Positions 28,639 through 36,291 of a stretch of 64,000 bases of DNA are shown here, piece after piece. Position 1 is the first letter of the stretch, and each line of letters opens with the position of its first letter. Location: assembly GCF_030547075.1 (NCBI RefSeq), contig NZ_JAUOQH010000007.1, positions 62,001 to 126,000 of the forward strand, given 5' to 3'. The position numbers were made by a program, and so were the translations under genes. This DNA comes from Alteromonas sp. 1_MG-2023 (GTDB lineage Bacteria; Pseudomonadota; Gammaproteobacteria; Enterobacterales; Alteromonadaceae). Under the pieces are notes generated by a model. That model searched no databases. It was given only the letters and a program-made list of their open reading frames with translations, and was not told the DNA's origin.

Positions 28639-28669
28639 TTTTGCATCTAATTACAGGTGGTAAACGTTT
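28639..28669 (+). promoter_or_regulatory. ECF sigma-factor promoter of the sigma/anti-sigma operon
   Basis: TTTTGCATC (28639-28647), YAA, then CGTTT (28665-28669) with 17 bases between the two blocks. The same blocks at the same spacing recur upstream of the DUF4331 gene (30105-30135). This is the pattern of -35 and -10 elements recognised by an ECF sigma factor, implying autoregulation by the sigma factor encoded at 28794. Confidence 0.7.
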
Positions 28670-28793
28670 AATAACATGTAAACACAAACAATCGATCGAA
28701 AAGTTCTTGTGTCTATACCCTGATCAGAGTTCCGACGCTAAAGGCTATTTAATTTCTAAATGCCATGTATGTCTCGGTAAAGAAGGATACTTT

Positions 28794-29327
28794 ATGGAAC
28801 ATGAAACCTTGTTTCCCCTACTGTGTGAAACAGCGAATGGCAATAAAGCCGCCTTTGCTGAGCTATATAAATTAACCAGTCCACAACTTTACGCCGTGGT
28901 GCTAAAACTATTAAAACGGCCCGAATTGGCCGATGAAGCCACTCAAGATGCGTTTATAAAAATATGGCATAACGCAGGCAGTTACCAACGTGGCAAAGGT
29001 ACGGTGCTAACGTGGATGGTGAGCATAGCGCGCTACCGTGCATTAGATTTAATGCGCTATCACAATGTGCGAAACGAAGTTGAATTGGATAACGAAGCCC
29101 CTCAATTAGATGAGTCTTCTGACACCGTTCGGATGAATACCGAGCAAGATAAATTAGCGGAATGTTTGGACGAGTTGGACCAATCCCAGCGTCAAGCAAT
29201 ACAACTAGCTTATGTAAACGGACTTTCCCATCAAGAAGTTGTGAACCATTTGTCGTCGCCTCTGGGCACTATTAAAAGCTGGATCCGACGTGGCCTTCAA
29301 AGCTTACAAAGGTGTTTGTCATTATGA
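28794..29327 (+). CDS. ECF-type RNA polymerase sigma factor (SigK/RskA-associated group)
   Basis: A 177-residue sigma-70 family factor with only regions 2 and 4. Region 2 includes LADEATQDAFIKIWHNAGSY and GTVLTWMVSIARYRALDLMR. Region 4 includes LDQSQRQAIQLAYVNGLSHQEV and LGTIKSWIRRGLQSL. The start is the ATG at 28794, with AAGGA six bases upstream; an ATG at 28632 is open in frame but lies before the predicted promoter at 28639. Its stop overlaps the anti-sigma start (ATGA). The two ECF promoter motifs in this window probably define its regulon: its own operon and the DUF4331 operon. Confidence 0.9.
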   Translation: MEHETLFPLLCETANGNKAAFAELYKLTSPQLYAVVLKLLKRPELADEATQDAFIKIWHNAGSYQRGKGTVLTWMVSIARYRALDLMRYHNVRNEVELDNEAPQLDESSDTVRMNTEQDKLAECLDELDQSQRQAIQLAYVNGLSHQEVVNHLSSPLGTIKSWIRRGLQSLQRCLSL

Positions 29328-30025
29328 ATTATTTGAAAGAAGAACGGTTGAACGCACTCGCAGCCGAATATGTGGTGGGAACGTTGCGGGGCAAAGCACG
29401 CCAACGCTATCAAAAGTTATTGATGCAATATCAAATAGTAGGTGAAACGACTGCAAAGTGGGAAGAGTACTTGGTGGGCTTTTCTGACGGTATTACCCCA
29501 GTAAAACCGCCTCATGCTGTGTGGGAGCAAATTCAACGCCGTCTTGATCACGGCAATTCAACAAAACTAGCATCTAACGTACTTGAATTTGAACAAGCAA
29601 AGCAGGCTAGATGGCGTTATCTCTCTTTACTGTCTACCGCGGCTGCCATGATATTTGCGGTACTTCTTGTAGTGATGATGCCGGTATCCGATGAAGAAAC
29701 TTCACATATTGCTGTTGTTAATAACGCAGATAACGCACCTTTGTGGGTAATAGAAATTTCTGAATCAACCATGGATGTAAAAGTAACCAGCGCTTTTGCC
29801 CCTATTACCGATAAAGACTACGAACTATGGATGGTACCTGAAAATGGTGAAGCGCCTATTTCTCTAGGCCTATTACCTGAGTCGGGCTTCGAGCACTTTG
29901 CCACCAATGCCATATTGCTTAATGGCAGCATTGCTGCCCTTGCCGTAAGTTTAGAAGCTCCTGGAGGTTCTAAAACCGGTGCGCCAACTGAAGTGATATA
30001 TATTGCGCCGTTGGTTTCCGTTTAA
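29324..30025 (+). CDS. RskA-type transmembrane anti-sigma factor
   Basis: A 233-residue single-pass membrane protein. The cytoplasmic N-terminus LAAEYVVGTLRGKARQRYQ (about 11-29) matches the sigma-binding region of RskA-type anti-sigma factors and lacks the zinc HxxxCxxC motif. One membrane helix (about 104-125) precedes a periplasmic RskA-like domain ending with DKDYELWMVPENGEAPISLG. I use the ATG at 29324, overlapping the sigma stop by four bases; an ATG at 29312 is possible. It should sequester the sigma factor until a periplasmic signal releases it; the signal is unknown. Confidence 0.88.
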   Translation: MNYLKEERLNALAAEYVVGTLRGKARQRYQKLLMQYQIVGETTAKWEEYLVGFSDGITPVKPPHAVWEQIQRRLDHGNSTKLASNVLEFEQAKQARWRYLSLLSTAAAMIFAVLLVVMMPVSDEETSHIAVVNNADNAPLWVIEISESTMDVKVTSAFAPITDKDYELWMVPENGEAPISLGLLPESGFEHFATNAILLNGSIAALAVSLEAPGGSKTGAPTEVIYIAPLVSV

Positions 30026-30042
30026 TAAACAATCAACATTAG

Positions 30043-30067
30043 AAAGCCGGCTTCATGCCGGCTTTTT
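30043..30067 (+). terminator. Terminator of the sigma/anti-sigma operon
   Basis: Stem AAAGCCGGC (30043-30051) / GCCGGCTTT (30057-30065) with loop TTCAT and a following T run. Confidence 0.93.
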
Positions 30068-30104
30068 AGTGTCTGAAAAAAATATTTTAAATAAAAGTAA
30101 ATTA

Positions 30105-30135
30105 TTTTGCATCCAACTTCCCATCCGAATCGTTT
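30105..30135 (+). promoter_or_regulatory. ECF sigma-factor promoter of the DUF4331 operon
   Basis: TTTTGCATC (30105-30113) and CGTTT (30131-30135), 17 bases apart, followed by the DUF4331 start at 30169. Block sequence and spacing are identical to the motif upstream of the sigma gene at 28639, while the spacer is unrelated except for a shared AA. Confidence 0.7.
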
Positions 30136-30168
30136 GGCTTTATGAACTCACTCACTAAGAGACATAAT

Positions 30169-31749
30169 ATGATTTCGATTAAACGTTCAGTAGTTGCTGT
30201 ATCTTGCGCACTTATTGCCGCAGGCGCAGTGGCTTCAAGCCACCGAGAAGCACCAAACATTACTCGTCACCCTGCTTTAGACAGCACCGACTTTTATGCT
30301 TTTAATAGCTATGAAGAAGGACGTGAGGGCTACGTTACTTTCATCGCAAATTACATTCCACTGCAAGATGCCTACGGCGGTCCTAACTATTTCGCCATGG
30401 ATCCAAACGCGCAATACACTATTCATATCGACAGCGATGGCGATGCAGTTGAAGACATTAGTTTCGTTTTTGAGTTTCAATCTATGCTTGCCGCTGAAAA
30501 CGAAGGTATTGCATTGCCTATTGGCGCAGCTGGCGAAGAAAAAATGGTGAAAGTGCCATTAAAGAACATTGGCCCTGTTAGCGCAGACGATCAAAGTGCA
30601 GCCAACTTCTCAGAAATGTATAGCTTAACTATGGTATCGGGCGACATGCAAAGCGGTGAGCGTACTACGCTGACGCCAAGTGCAGGTGATATGTTTACCA
30701 AACCACTTGATTACATTGGTAATAAAACCTTCACCAGCGAAGCAGAATACGCCCGCTATGCCGAAAGTTTTATTTATTCATTCTCGATACCGGGCTGTGA
30801 TGACATGGCAAAGGTATTTGTAGGCCAACGTAAAGACCCGTTTGTGGTAAACCTAGGTAAAACCTTCGACTTAGTGAATTATGTGCCCGTTGAAGGCGAC
30901 AGTGCCCCTGGCGCTGGTGATGGAGGCGGTTTCCCCGGCGGTATCACCCAAAGTAATGACAACGATGACTTGTCAGATAAAAATGTGACGTCGATATCTG
31001 TAGAAGTACCTTCAACGTGTGTTACGGGTGACGGTAACGGCGTAGTAGGAAGCTGGACAACAGCAAGCCTTCCGCAAGCCCGAATTTTAAACCCTGATGC
31101 TACCTTTGCATCGCCAGAAGTTAATGGCGGCGCGATGACCCAAGTATCTCGCTTAGGCAGCCCATTAGTTAACGAACTGGTTATCGGTATTGGCGATAAA
31201 GATACCTTCTCTAGTGCCCACCCAAGTGACGACGGCCAGTTTGCTGATTATGTTACTCACCCTGCACTACCAGAATTACTAAACATCTTGTTTAAAGATG
31301 CAGTAAACACAACGTTGGGCACATCAATTGAAACCTTAGCACCCACTAATTTCCCTAGAAACGATTTAGTTGCTGCATTCTTAACAGGTTTCCCTGGTGT
31401 TAACCAACAGGCCACAGTAACGGCTTCTGAAATGCTTCGCTTAAATACAGGCATTCCAGCAACGCCTGCAGCCGACCAATCTGCATTCGGTGTAGCAGGC
31501 GACGATTTAGCTGGTTTCCCGAATGGAAGAAGACCTGGCGATGATGTGGTAGATATTGCCCTTCGCGTTGTGATGGGTCGTTTGTGTTATCCCATTCCAG
31601 TGAATGGTGAAGAAACCAACCTTGGCCTTTGCGCAGAAGAAGATGCAAGCGTAGGTAATGTTCCATTCACTGATGGTGCGCCAGTTGATGCCAGTATGAC
31701 CGATGCGTCATTCCCTTACCTTAAAACACCTATTGCGGGTTCTGAATAA
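30169..31749 (+). CDS. Exported DUF4331 domain protein
   Basis: A 526-residue protein. The start ATG at 30169 follows AAGAGA; the in-frame ATG at 30142 would give a non-standard signal peptide. After the signal peptide (about 1-23, ending AVASS) the mature N-terminus SHREAPNITRHPALDSTDFY is the DUF4331 signature. DSDGDAVED (88-96) looks like a calcium-binding loop. A Gly-rich patch, GAGDGGGFPGGI, lies near residue 255. Function of DUF4331 proteins is unknown; they are exported and often lie next to ECF sigma factors. It is first in the operon with the lipoprotein at 31762 and has the ECF promoter motif upstream. Confidence 0.88.
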   Translation: MISIKRSVVAVSCALIAAGAVASSHREAPNITRHPALDSTDFYAFNSYEEGREGYVTFIANYIPLQDAYGGPNYFAMDPNAQYTIHIDSDGDAVEDISFVFEFQSMLAAENEGIALPIGAAGEEKMVKVPLKNIGPVSADDQSAANFSEMYSLTMVSGDMQSGERTTLTPSAGDMFTKPLDYIGNKTFTSEAEYARYAESFIYSFSIPGCDDMAKVFVGQRKDPFVVNLGKTFDLVNYVPVEGDSAPGAGDGGGFPGGITQSNDNDDLSDKNVTSISVEVPSTCVTGDGNGVVGSWTTASLPQARILNPDATFASPEVNGGAMTQVSRLGSPLVNELVIGIGDKDTFSSAHPSDDGQFADYVTHPALPELLNILFKDAVNTTLGTSIETLAPTNFPRNDLVAAFLTGFPGVNQQATVTASEMLRLNTGIPATPAADQSAFGVAGDDLAGFPNGRRPGDDVVDIALRVVMGRLCYPIPVNGEETNLGLCAEEDASVGNVPFTDGAPVDASMTDASFPYLKTPIAGSE

Positions 31750-31761
31750 GGAGTGATGATT

Positions 31762-32262
31762 ATGAACAACGCTCTTTTAAGAGGCATAGTGTTGGTGGGC
31801 GCAGTAAGTGCGCTTACTGGATGCTTTGATAATGACGATGATAAGCCAAAAGTAAACGTGGCACCGGTAGCGGAAGATGCCATGTTTACTACTCAGGCTG
31901 ATATAGCGTTTACCGAAATGCTAAGTGCAAGTGATGCTAATGGTGACGCGTTAACTTATACGCTGGCCACAGACAGCGAAAACGGAACCACAACGGTAAC
32001 AGCAGACGGTGATTTTACTTATACACCGAATGCGCAGTTTACCGGAACTGATTCTTTTGTTTTCAGTGTATCTGACGGCGTAGCCGATGCTGATATGGGC
32101 GAGGTGACTATTACTATAGATGCGCAACAAGTCTCGTTTTCAAGCTATACACGAGATGCATTTAATCAAGAAGCTACTGACGAGCCCCTTCCTATTAACG
32201 GAAGAGAATTCACTCAGGATGCCGAAGAAAGTAGTTTTGATGACTTACTACCTCAGCAGTAA
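31762..32262 (+). CDS. Lipoprotein with one cadherin-like / tandem-95 type repeat
   Basis: A 166-residue lipoprotein with the lipobox LTGC, the lipidated Cys being Cys21. One bacterial Ig-like/cadherin-like repeat follows (about 30-125: VAPVAEDAMFTT, SDANGDALTYTL, FTYTPNAQFTGTDSFVFSVSDG), a module with potential calcium-binding Asp residues. The C-terminal tail is acidic. The start at 31762 has AGGAG eight bases upstream; the GTG at 31753 and ATG at 31756 are too close to the ribosome site. It lies 12 bases after the DUF4331 gene, so the two are probably cotranscribed and may interact at the envelope. Confidence 0.8.
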   Translation: MNNALLRGIVLVGAVSALTGCFDNDDDKPKVNVAPVAEDAMFTTQADIAFTEMLSASDANGDALTYTLATDSENGTTTVTADGDFTYTPNAQFTGTDSFVFSVSDGVADADMGEVTITIDAQQVSFSSYTRDAFNQEATDEPLPINGREFTQDAEESSFDDLLPQQ

Positions 32263-32270
32263 ATAGCCGT

Positions 32271-32293
32271 AGCGCCAGGGAAGGCGCTTTTTT
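32271..32293 (+). terminator. Terminator or attenuator inside the DUF4331 gene cluster
   Basis: Stem AGCGCC (32271-32276) / GGCGCT (32283-32288) followed by TTTTTC. It lies directly after the lipoprotein stop and before the next gene, so it may lower expression of the two downstream genes. Confidence 0.7.
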
Positions 32294-32338
32294 CTTACGT
32301 TTGCTTATTAGCGATGAATAACCATAGGAGGTTAAGTT

Positions 32339-33478
32339 ATGAAAAAATTAGTCACTCGTTTTTTAGCATTAAGCACGTTGACTCTGCTAAACGTTTTAGC
32401 ATTTTCCGCAAGTAGCACTGAATACTCAAGCGATACGGTAATCGCGACTTGGAGTGCAGAACCCGAAACAGAGATGACCTTAGCCCAAGCTAAAAAACTG
32501 CTTAATGAAAGCCGCTATCCCAACGCTACCGGCAATGAAAGACAGCAAGTTACCCACTTTATTCATTATCAAAAGCAAAAAAAAGATACCCTATCGGCAA
32601 CAGCACTAACAGAATTAATGGTGTTAGAAGCCAAGGTGCTACAAGGCACTCACCAATTTAGCCAAGCTGCCGCTATTTTAGATACTATAGATACAACCAA
32701 TAATGCAGCGGCTTTATTACTACTCGCTGACATTAATATTCAACAAGGCAACCCGGCAGCAGCCAAAACCTATTGCCAGCAATTAGTTGGCAAAACCAGC
32801 TACTTATTGGCCTTTACGTGTATGTTGAATGCCGAATTCACACTCAACACCAGTACTGCCACTTATGAGAAATTACTAAGCCTTGAAGGATTTGCTGAAA
32901 AAGCCCATGTAGAGGAAGTAAGCGATAGCGAAAGGTTGTGGTACTACGAAACCTTGGCGGCCATGGCCTATACCCTAGACAAACCAGAGGCGACCATTTC
33001 GCACCTAGACAAATTAAACGCTCAAAAGCTGCCAGTAAGTGCATTATTATTGTGGTCTGATGCGCAACTAAAACTCGCGCAACCTCAACGTATCATCAAT
33101 AGATTCAAGGCAATGCAGTCAGCTTCAAACCCTACGTCTAAGCGTACTTTTAGCCTGACTTCCAACGATAGCGGTAATAATGCTGGCAATAGCATTGATG
33201 ATGGCTTACTGCTTCGCTGGGTAAAAGCAGAAAGACAAATAAGTCTTCATGATACTGAAATTCAAAAGCAATTAGCTGATAGAATGGCATTACGAACTTG
33301 GCGGGAAGATGTTTCTCATGCAGCGCAAGTGGCTAGTTACTTTTTAGATATTGACTATAAACCTGCAGTAGCACTTAAGTTCGCCACGTTAAATTGGCAG
33401 GCGGCACAAACACAAAGTGACGCTAGATTACTAGCTAGGGCCGAGCAAGCTGTTGCTAGATCATCTACATTGAATTAA
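32339..33478 (+). CDS. Exported helical-repeat (TPR-like) protein
   Basis: A 379-residue protein with a signal peptide (1-26, ending AFSAS). The rest is mostly alpha-helical, with TPR-like alternation such as ALTELMVLEAKVLQGTHQFSQAAAILD and AAALLLLADINIQQGNPAAAKTYCQQL. I recognise no catalytic motif. AGGAGG precedes the ATG. It sits 46 bases beyond the internal terminator and nine bases ahead of the HupE/UreJ-type gene, which points to joint expression. It may be a periplasmic scaffold for that membrane protein; this is inference. Confidence 0.65.
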   Translation: MKKLVTRFLALSTLTLLNVLAFSASSTEYSSDTVIATWSAEPETEMTLAQAKKLLNESRYPNATGNERQQVTHFIHYQKQKKDTLSATALTELMVLEAKVLQGTHQFSQAAAILDTIDTTNNAAALLLLADINIQQGNPAAAKTYCQQLVGKTSYLLAFTCMLNAEFTLNTSTATYEKLLSLEGFAEKAHVEEVSDSERLWYYETLAAMAYTLDKPEATISHLDKLNAQKLPVSALLLWSDAQLKLAQPQRIINRFKAMQSASNPTSKRTFSLTSNDSGNNAGNSIDDGLLLRWVKAERQISLHDTEIQKQLADRMALRTWREDVSHAAQVASYFLDIDYKPAVALKFATLNWQAAQTQSDARLLARAEQAVARSSTLN

Positions 33479-33487
33479 AGAAAAAAT

Positions 33488-34618
33488 ATGAAAGCACTTG
33501 TAGTTACTCTCTTATTATCATTTTTGATTGTGAACACTAGCATTGTTAACGCCCACGAACTTAGTAGCGGGTATTTGACGTTAAACGCGGGTGAAGAAAA
33601 TACCTTCAGTGGCGAATTATTATTGAAGCCCGATGATATTGGCCAAGTGGCAGGGTTAGACACTAATGGTAACGGCGCACTAACGTGGGGCGAGATTCAT
33701 CAAAACTTGCCCCTATTAGAGAGCTATATTGTAAACGTGCTCAGTATTCGCGTAGACGACTCTCCTTGTGAGATTAGCCTTAGCATGCCAAATATTAGAA
33801 GTGTTTCTGCCGAGTCTTACCTAGTGTCACCCATTCAAGTTGCCTGTGACTCAGCCGGTACGCTTGGCATTCGTTACGATGGAATTTTTGAGCATAGCCC
33901 CACCCATAAGCTGCTTGTAAATGTGAATCTCGCTGCTCAATCATCAGTGAGTTCACAAAGCTCTTCGGTCACTAGTGTGCTTGATACTGATAGCCGCAGC
34001 GTAACCTTCGATGCAAGCACTACGTCTCTTACCTCGTTGTTTCTTTCGTTAGTATACGAAGGCGTGTGGCACATATTTATTGGTATCGACCACATCCTAT
34101 TCTTAGTGGCCACCTTGCTTACCGTTAACCTAACCAGAGAGCAAAAGTTGTGGCAAAAAGAACCTTCTGCTTCTCGAATTTTAAAGCATACGGTAATTTT
34201 AGTCAGCGCATTTACGCTTGCACACTCTATTACCTTAACCGCTACCGCACTTAATTTTATTGCGTTAGATAGCCGCTTAGTGGAGCTTGGTATTGCTATT
34301 TCAGTACTGCTAACCGCCCTTAACAATATTTACCCACTGATTGTGCGACTAGGCATTATCACCTTCGCCTTTGGTTTATTACACGGAATGGGGTTTGCCA
34401 GCGTATTTGCCGATTTAAATGCCCAGTCAAATAACCTTGTGCTTAGTGTGGCTGCATTTAACATTGGGGTGGAAGTGGGTCAGTTAGCCATTGTCGCCGT
34501 GCTACTTCCTTTGCTGTTGTGGCTTAGACATTATACGTTTTATGCTAAGACCTTAATGCCGCTGGTATCTTCAGTCATCGCTATCATCGCCATCAACTGG
34601 ACGATTCAGCGCTGGTAA
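33488..34618 (+). CDS. HupE/UreJ-family membrane protein with an N-terminal EF-hand
   Basis: A 376-residue protein. A signal peptide (1-22) is followed by an exported N-terminal domain (about 23-180) and six membrane helices of the HupE/UreJ type 2 family (about 185-376), with VWHIFIGIDHILFLVATLL and the later LLHGMGFASVFADL carrying conserved His and Asp residues that could bind metal. Residues 58-69, DTNGNGALTWGE, form a canonical EF-hand calcium loop (D, N, N, T, E at positions 1, 3, 5, 9, 12). HupE proteins are linked to nickel or cobalt uptake in some bacteria; substrate here is unknown. It is last in the DUF4331 cluster. Confidence 0.82.
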   Translation: MKALVVTLLLSFLIVNTSIVNAHELSSGYLTLNAGEENTFSGELLLKPDDIGQVAGLDTNGNGALTWGEIHQNLPLLESYIVNVLSIRVDDSPCEISLSMPNIRSVSAESYLVSPIQVACDSAGTLGIRYDGIFEHSPTHKLLVNVNLAAQSSVSSQSSSVTSVLDTDSRSVTFDASTTSLTSLFLSLVYEGVWHIFIGIDHILFLVATLLTVNLTREQKLWQKEPSASRILKHTVILVSAFTLAHSITLTATALNFIALDSRLVELGIAISVLLTALNNIYPLIVRLGIITFAFGLLHGMGFASVFADLNAQSNNLVLSVAAFNIGVEVGQLAIVAVLLPLLLWLRHYTFYAKTLMPLVSSVIAIIAINWTIQRW

Positions 34619-34682
34619 GTGCTGTTTAAAAGCGCGAATTGAACATTCTTTCAGCAACCAAGCATTTAAGCTAAAAAAAGGG

Positions 34683-34710
34683 TTGTATGCGCGCGCCGCA
34701 TCGCTATAAT
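34683..34710 (+). promoter_or_regulatory. Promoter of tRNA-Leu
   Basis: TATAAT at 34705-34710, with TTGTAT at 34683-34688 as a weak -35 separated by 16 bases. The spacer is strongly GC-rich (GCGCGCGCC). The transcript would start near 34717, shortly before the tRNA. Confidence 0.55.
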
Positions 34711-34740
34711 GCACCACTTAGCGATAGCACACCTATCCAA

Positions 34741-34827
34741 GCCAGTGTGATGGAATTGGTAGACATGACGGATTCAAAATCCGTTGCCAGCAATGGCGTG
34801 GCGGTTCAAGTCCGCCCACTGGTACCA
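34741..34827 (+). tRNA. tRNA-Leu (anticodon CAA)
   Basis: An 87-base class II tRNA. Acceptor arms GCCAGTG (34741-34747) and CACTGGT (34817-34823) pair, with one G-U. The anticodon stem ACGGA / TCCGT encloses the loop TTCAAAA, giving anticodon CAA, which reads UUG. It has a long variable arm, the T-loop GGTTCAAGTCC, and an encoded CCA end (34825-34827). Its 3' end is repeated downstream. Confidence 0.95.
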
Positions 34828-34999
34828 AACATTTAAGCCAACTTTTTAGTTGGTTTTTTTGTGCCTGAAATTCAAGAAGCCGCCACGCAGGCGCGGCGTC
34901 CGAAGGTCGGTCCAGCCGAAGTCCGCCCACTGGTACCAAACATTTAAACCAACTTCATAGTTGGTTTTTTTGTGCCTGAAATTTAAGAAATCACCACGC
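34808..34999 (+). repeat. Tandem 81-base repeat containing the 3' end of tRNA-Leu
   Basis: Copy A (34808-34888) runs from the tRNA T-arm through the CCA end and a terminator to CCACGC. Copy B (34919-34999) repeats it with 74 of 81 bases identical, 111 bases downstream. A third short copy, AAGCCCGCCCACTGG, lies at 35033-35047. Copies A and B each carry the hairpin CCAACT / AGTTGG plus seven T. The upstream part of the tRNA is not duplicated. Confidence 0.9.
34838..34860 (+). terminator. Terminator of tRNA-Leu
   Basis: CCAACT / AGTTGG stem with a TTTTT-type loop, followed by seven T. An equivalent hairpin stands at 34949-34971 in the second repeat copy. Confidence 0.85.
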
Positions 35000-35024
35000 G
35001 AGCGTGTCGGCCCATCGCGTGGTG
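34992..35024. repeat. REP-like palindrome
   Basis: CACCACGCGA (34992-35001) / TCGCGTGGTG (35015-35024) is a perfect 10-base-pair stem. Its right arm contains GGCCCATCGCGTGG (35009-35022), which recurs at 36982-36995 inside another hairpin (GCGATGG 36958-36964 / CCATCGC 36985-36991). A related GC-rich hairpin, GCCGC / GCGGC, lies at 34879-34897. Confidence 0.6.
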
Positions 35025-35052
35025 ACCAATTAAAGCCCGCCCACTGGGGGCA

Positions 35053-35107
35053 TCTCTTCTTAGTCTACGAGAAGAGATAACAATAAACCGACCGAAGTCG
35101 GTTTTTT
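35053..35107 (+). terminator. Two hairpins, the second a terminator
   Basis: TCTCTTCT / AGAAGAGA (35053-35077) is followed by AAACCGAC / GTCGGTTT (35085-35104) with a T run. The latter is a standard intrinsic terminator although no complete gene ends here; it probably closes the third tRNA-end remnant. Confidence 0.65.
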
Positions 35108-35473
35108 ACGTGGTGGAAATCTACTGTGCCCTTATTTATCTGGATTGATAAAGTCACAAACATTGCGTGAGTTTACTAGACGTATTAGTACACTGATAGC
35201 TGTCATTTAAACTACTAGTTACCCCGTTCATAATAATACTATTTTGCAACTTCCTAGTCTCATCAATACGTAACCTTAATCGTTGTTAATGGTTTTTTCT
35301 TCTCTTAGTTACCCATTTCATGAAAGAATACTTTTCTAAAGCATACCTATCAGCTACTTATGGGTATTACATTTCATACTAGTAAAACTGTTATTTACTT
35401 GGAAAATTTTCACCTGACATCTACTCTATTAACTCTTGCTAACCCCTTACTAACGTTCTTATTGGAGATAAAA
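35108..35473. other. Non-coding AT-rich stretch before the GIY-YIG gene
   Basis: About 365 bases without a supported gene. The GIY-YIG reading frame is open back to an ATG at 35360, but that extension is hydrophobic, lacks a ribosome site and does not look like the family. No promoter clear enough to call was seen. Confidence 0.5.
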
Positions 35474-36283
35474 GTGTTAGATAGTCTAGGTAATTATGTA
35501 TACGCCCTAGTAGATCCGGAACTTGATAAGATCTTTTATGTGGGTAAAGCAGGCAAAGGTTTTAAAGGAAAATTAAACGTCCGTCCCACTAAACATTTTG
35601 ACTTTAAAGAGCCTAAAGGTGATAAAGAGTATTATATCGCTGGATTAATAGAGAAAGGTTACGTCAAAGACGAAATAATCCACGTAATCCGTCATAATTT
35701 AGCGGATGAAGCAGTCCTGAACGTTGAAGCTGCTGTAATTGATGCTATTGGTATAGAAAATCTAACCAATGCAAAACTAGGTGATAAAGTTGAGCACGGA
35801 CGTATGCCGTGGTCAGAAGTAAACATGCGTTTTGGCAGTAAATTAGTTGATTGGAAAAAACTTCAAGAATTTGCTGATCAACGAGGTGTTCGCCTGACGC
35901 TTATCCATATCAAGAAAAGTTATCGACCAAATATGTCAGCTGTTGAGCTTTATGATGCAACGCGCGGCTATTGGAAAATAGCTAGACATAAAGCTTCCTT
36001 AGATAAACCCACCTTTGCATTGTGTTGTTTAGGAGATACAATTCTTGAAGTATACCGAATTGAGGCATGGCTACCCGCCGGCTCCACAGTTTCTACCGTA
36101 TATACAACAGACGCTCTGGAACGGATAAAAAAAGGCGACGAAATAAAGGAAGAAGTCAAAGCTAAATTTGAATTTGTCGGCCAGCTGGCAAAAGATGACG
36201 AATTTAAATTTCGCGGTTATCGTATCACTAAGGATCAAGGGAATTTGACTTGGTCGGAATCCTCATTCATGCACATTGAGTAA
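35474..36283 (+). CDS. LEM-3-like GIY-YIG domain protein
   Basis: A 269-residue protein from the GTG at 35474, which has GGAG six bases upstream and starts right before the domain. Residues about 7-110 form a GIY-YIG nuclease domain of the LEM-3 / COG3680 type: YVYALVDPELDKIFYVGKAGKG contains the GIY (YVY) and YIG (YVG) equivalents, a basic VRPTKHF may supply the catalytic Arg/His, and NVEAAVIDAIG supplies the metal-binding Glu. The C-terminal part (about 120-269) is of unknown fold. Such proteins are probable DNA endonucleases. It lies in the island-like segment downstream of tRNA-Leu and is followed eight bases later by an unknown gene. Confidence 0.75.
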   Translation: MLDSLGNYVYALVDPELDKIFYVGKAGKGFKGKLNVRPTKHFDFKEPKGDKEYYIAGLIEKGYVKDEIIHVIRHNLADEAVLNVEAAVIDAIGIENLTNAKLGDKVEHGRMPWSEVNMRFGSKLVDWKKLQEFADQRGVRLTLIHIKKSYRPNMSAVELYDATRGYWKIARHKASLDKPTFALCCLGDTILEVYRIEAWLPAGSTVSTVYTTDALERIKKGDEIKEEVKAKFEFVGQLAKDDEFKFRGYRITKDQGNLTWSESSFMHIE

Positions 36284-36291
36284 ACTTTAGT

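Noticed and set aside
28632-28793. In-frame N-terminal extension of the sigma factor from the ATG at 28632.
   Set aside because: It starts upstream of the predicted promoter, has no ribosome site, and adds 54 residues not found in two-domain ECF factors.
34733-34939. Open frame of 68 codons on the minus strand over tRNA-Leu (PVGGLEPPRHCWQRILNPSC).
   Set aside because: This is the well-known antisense reading of a leucine tRNA gene, not a protein; the tRNA folds fully on the plus strand.
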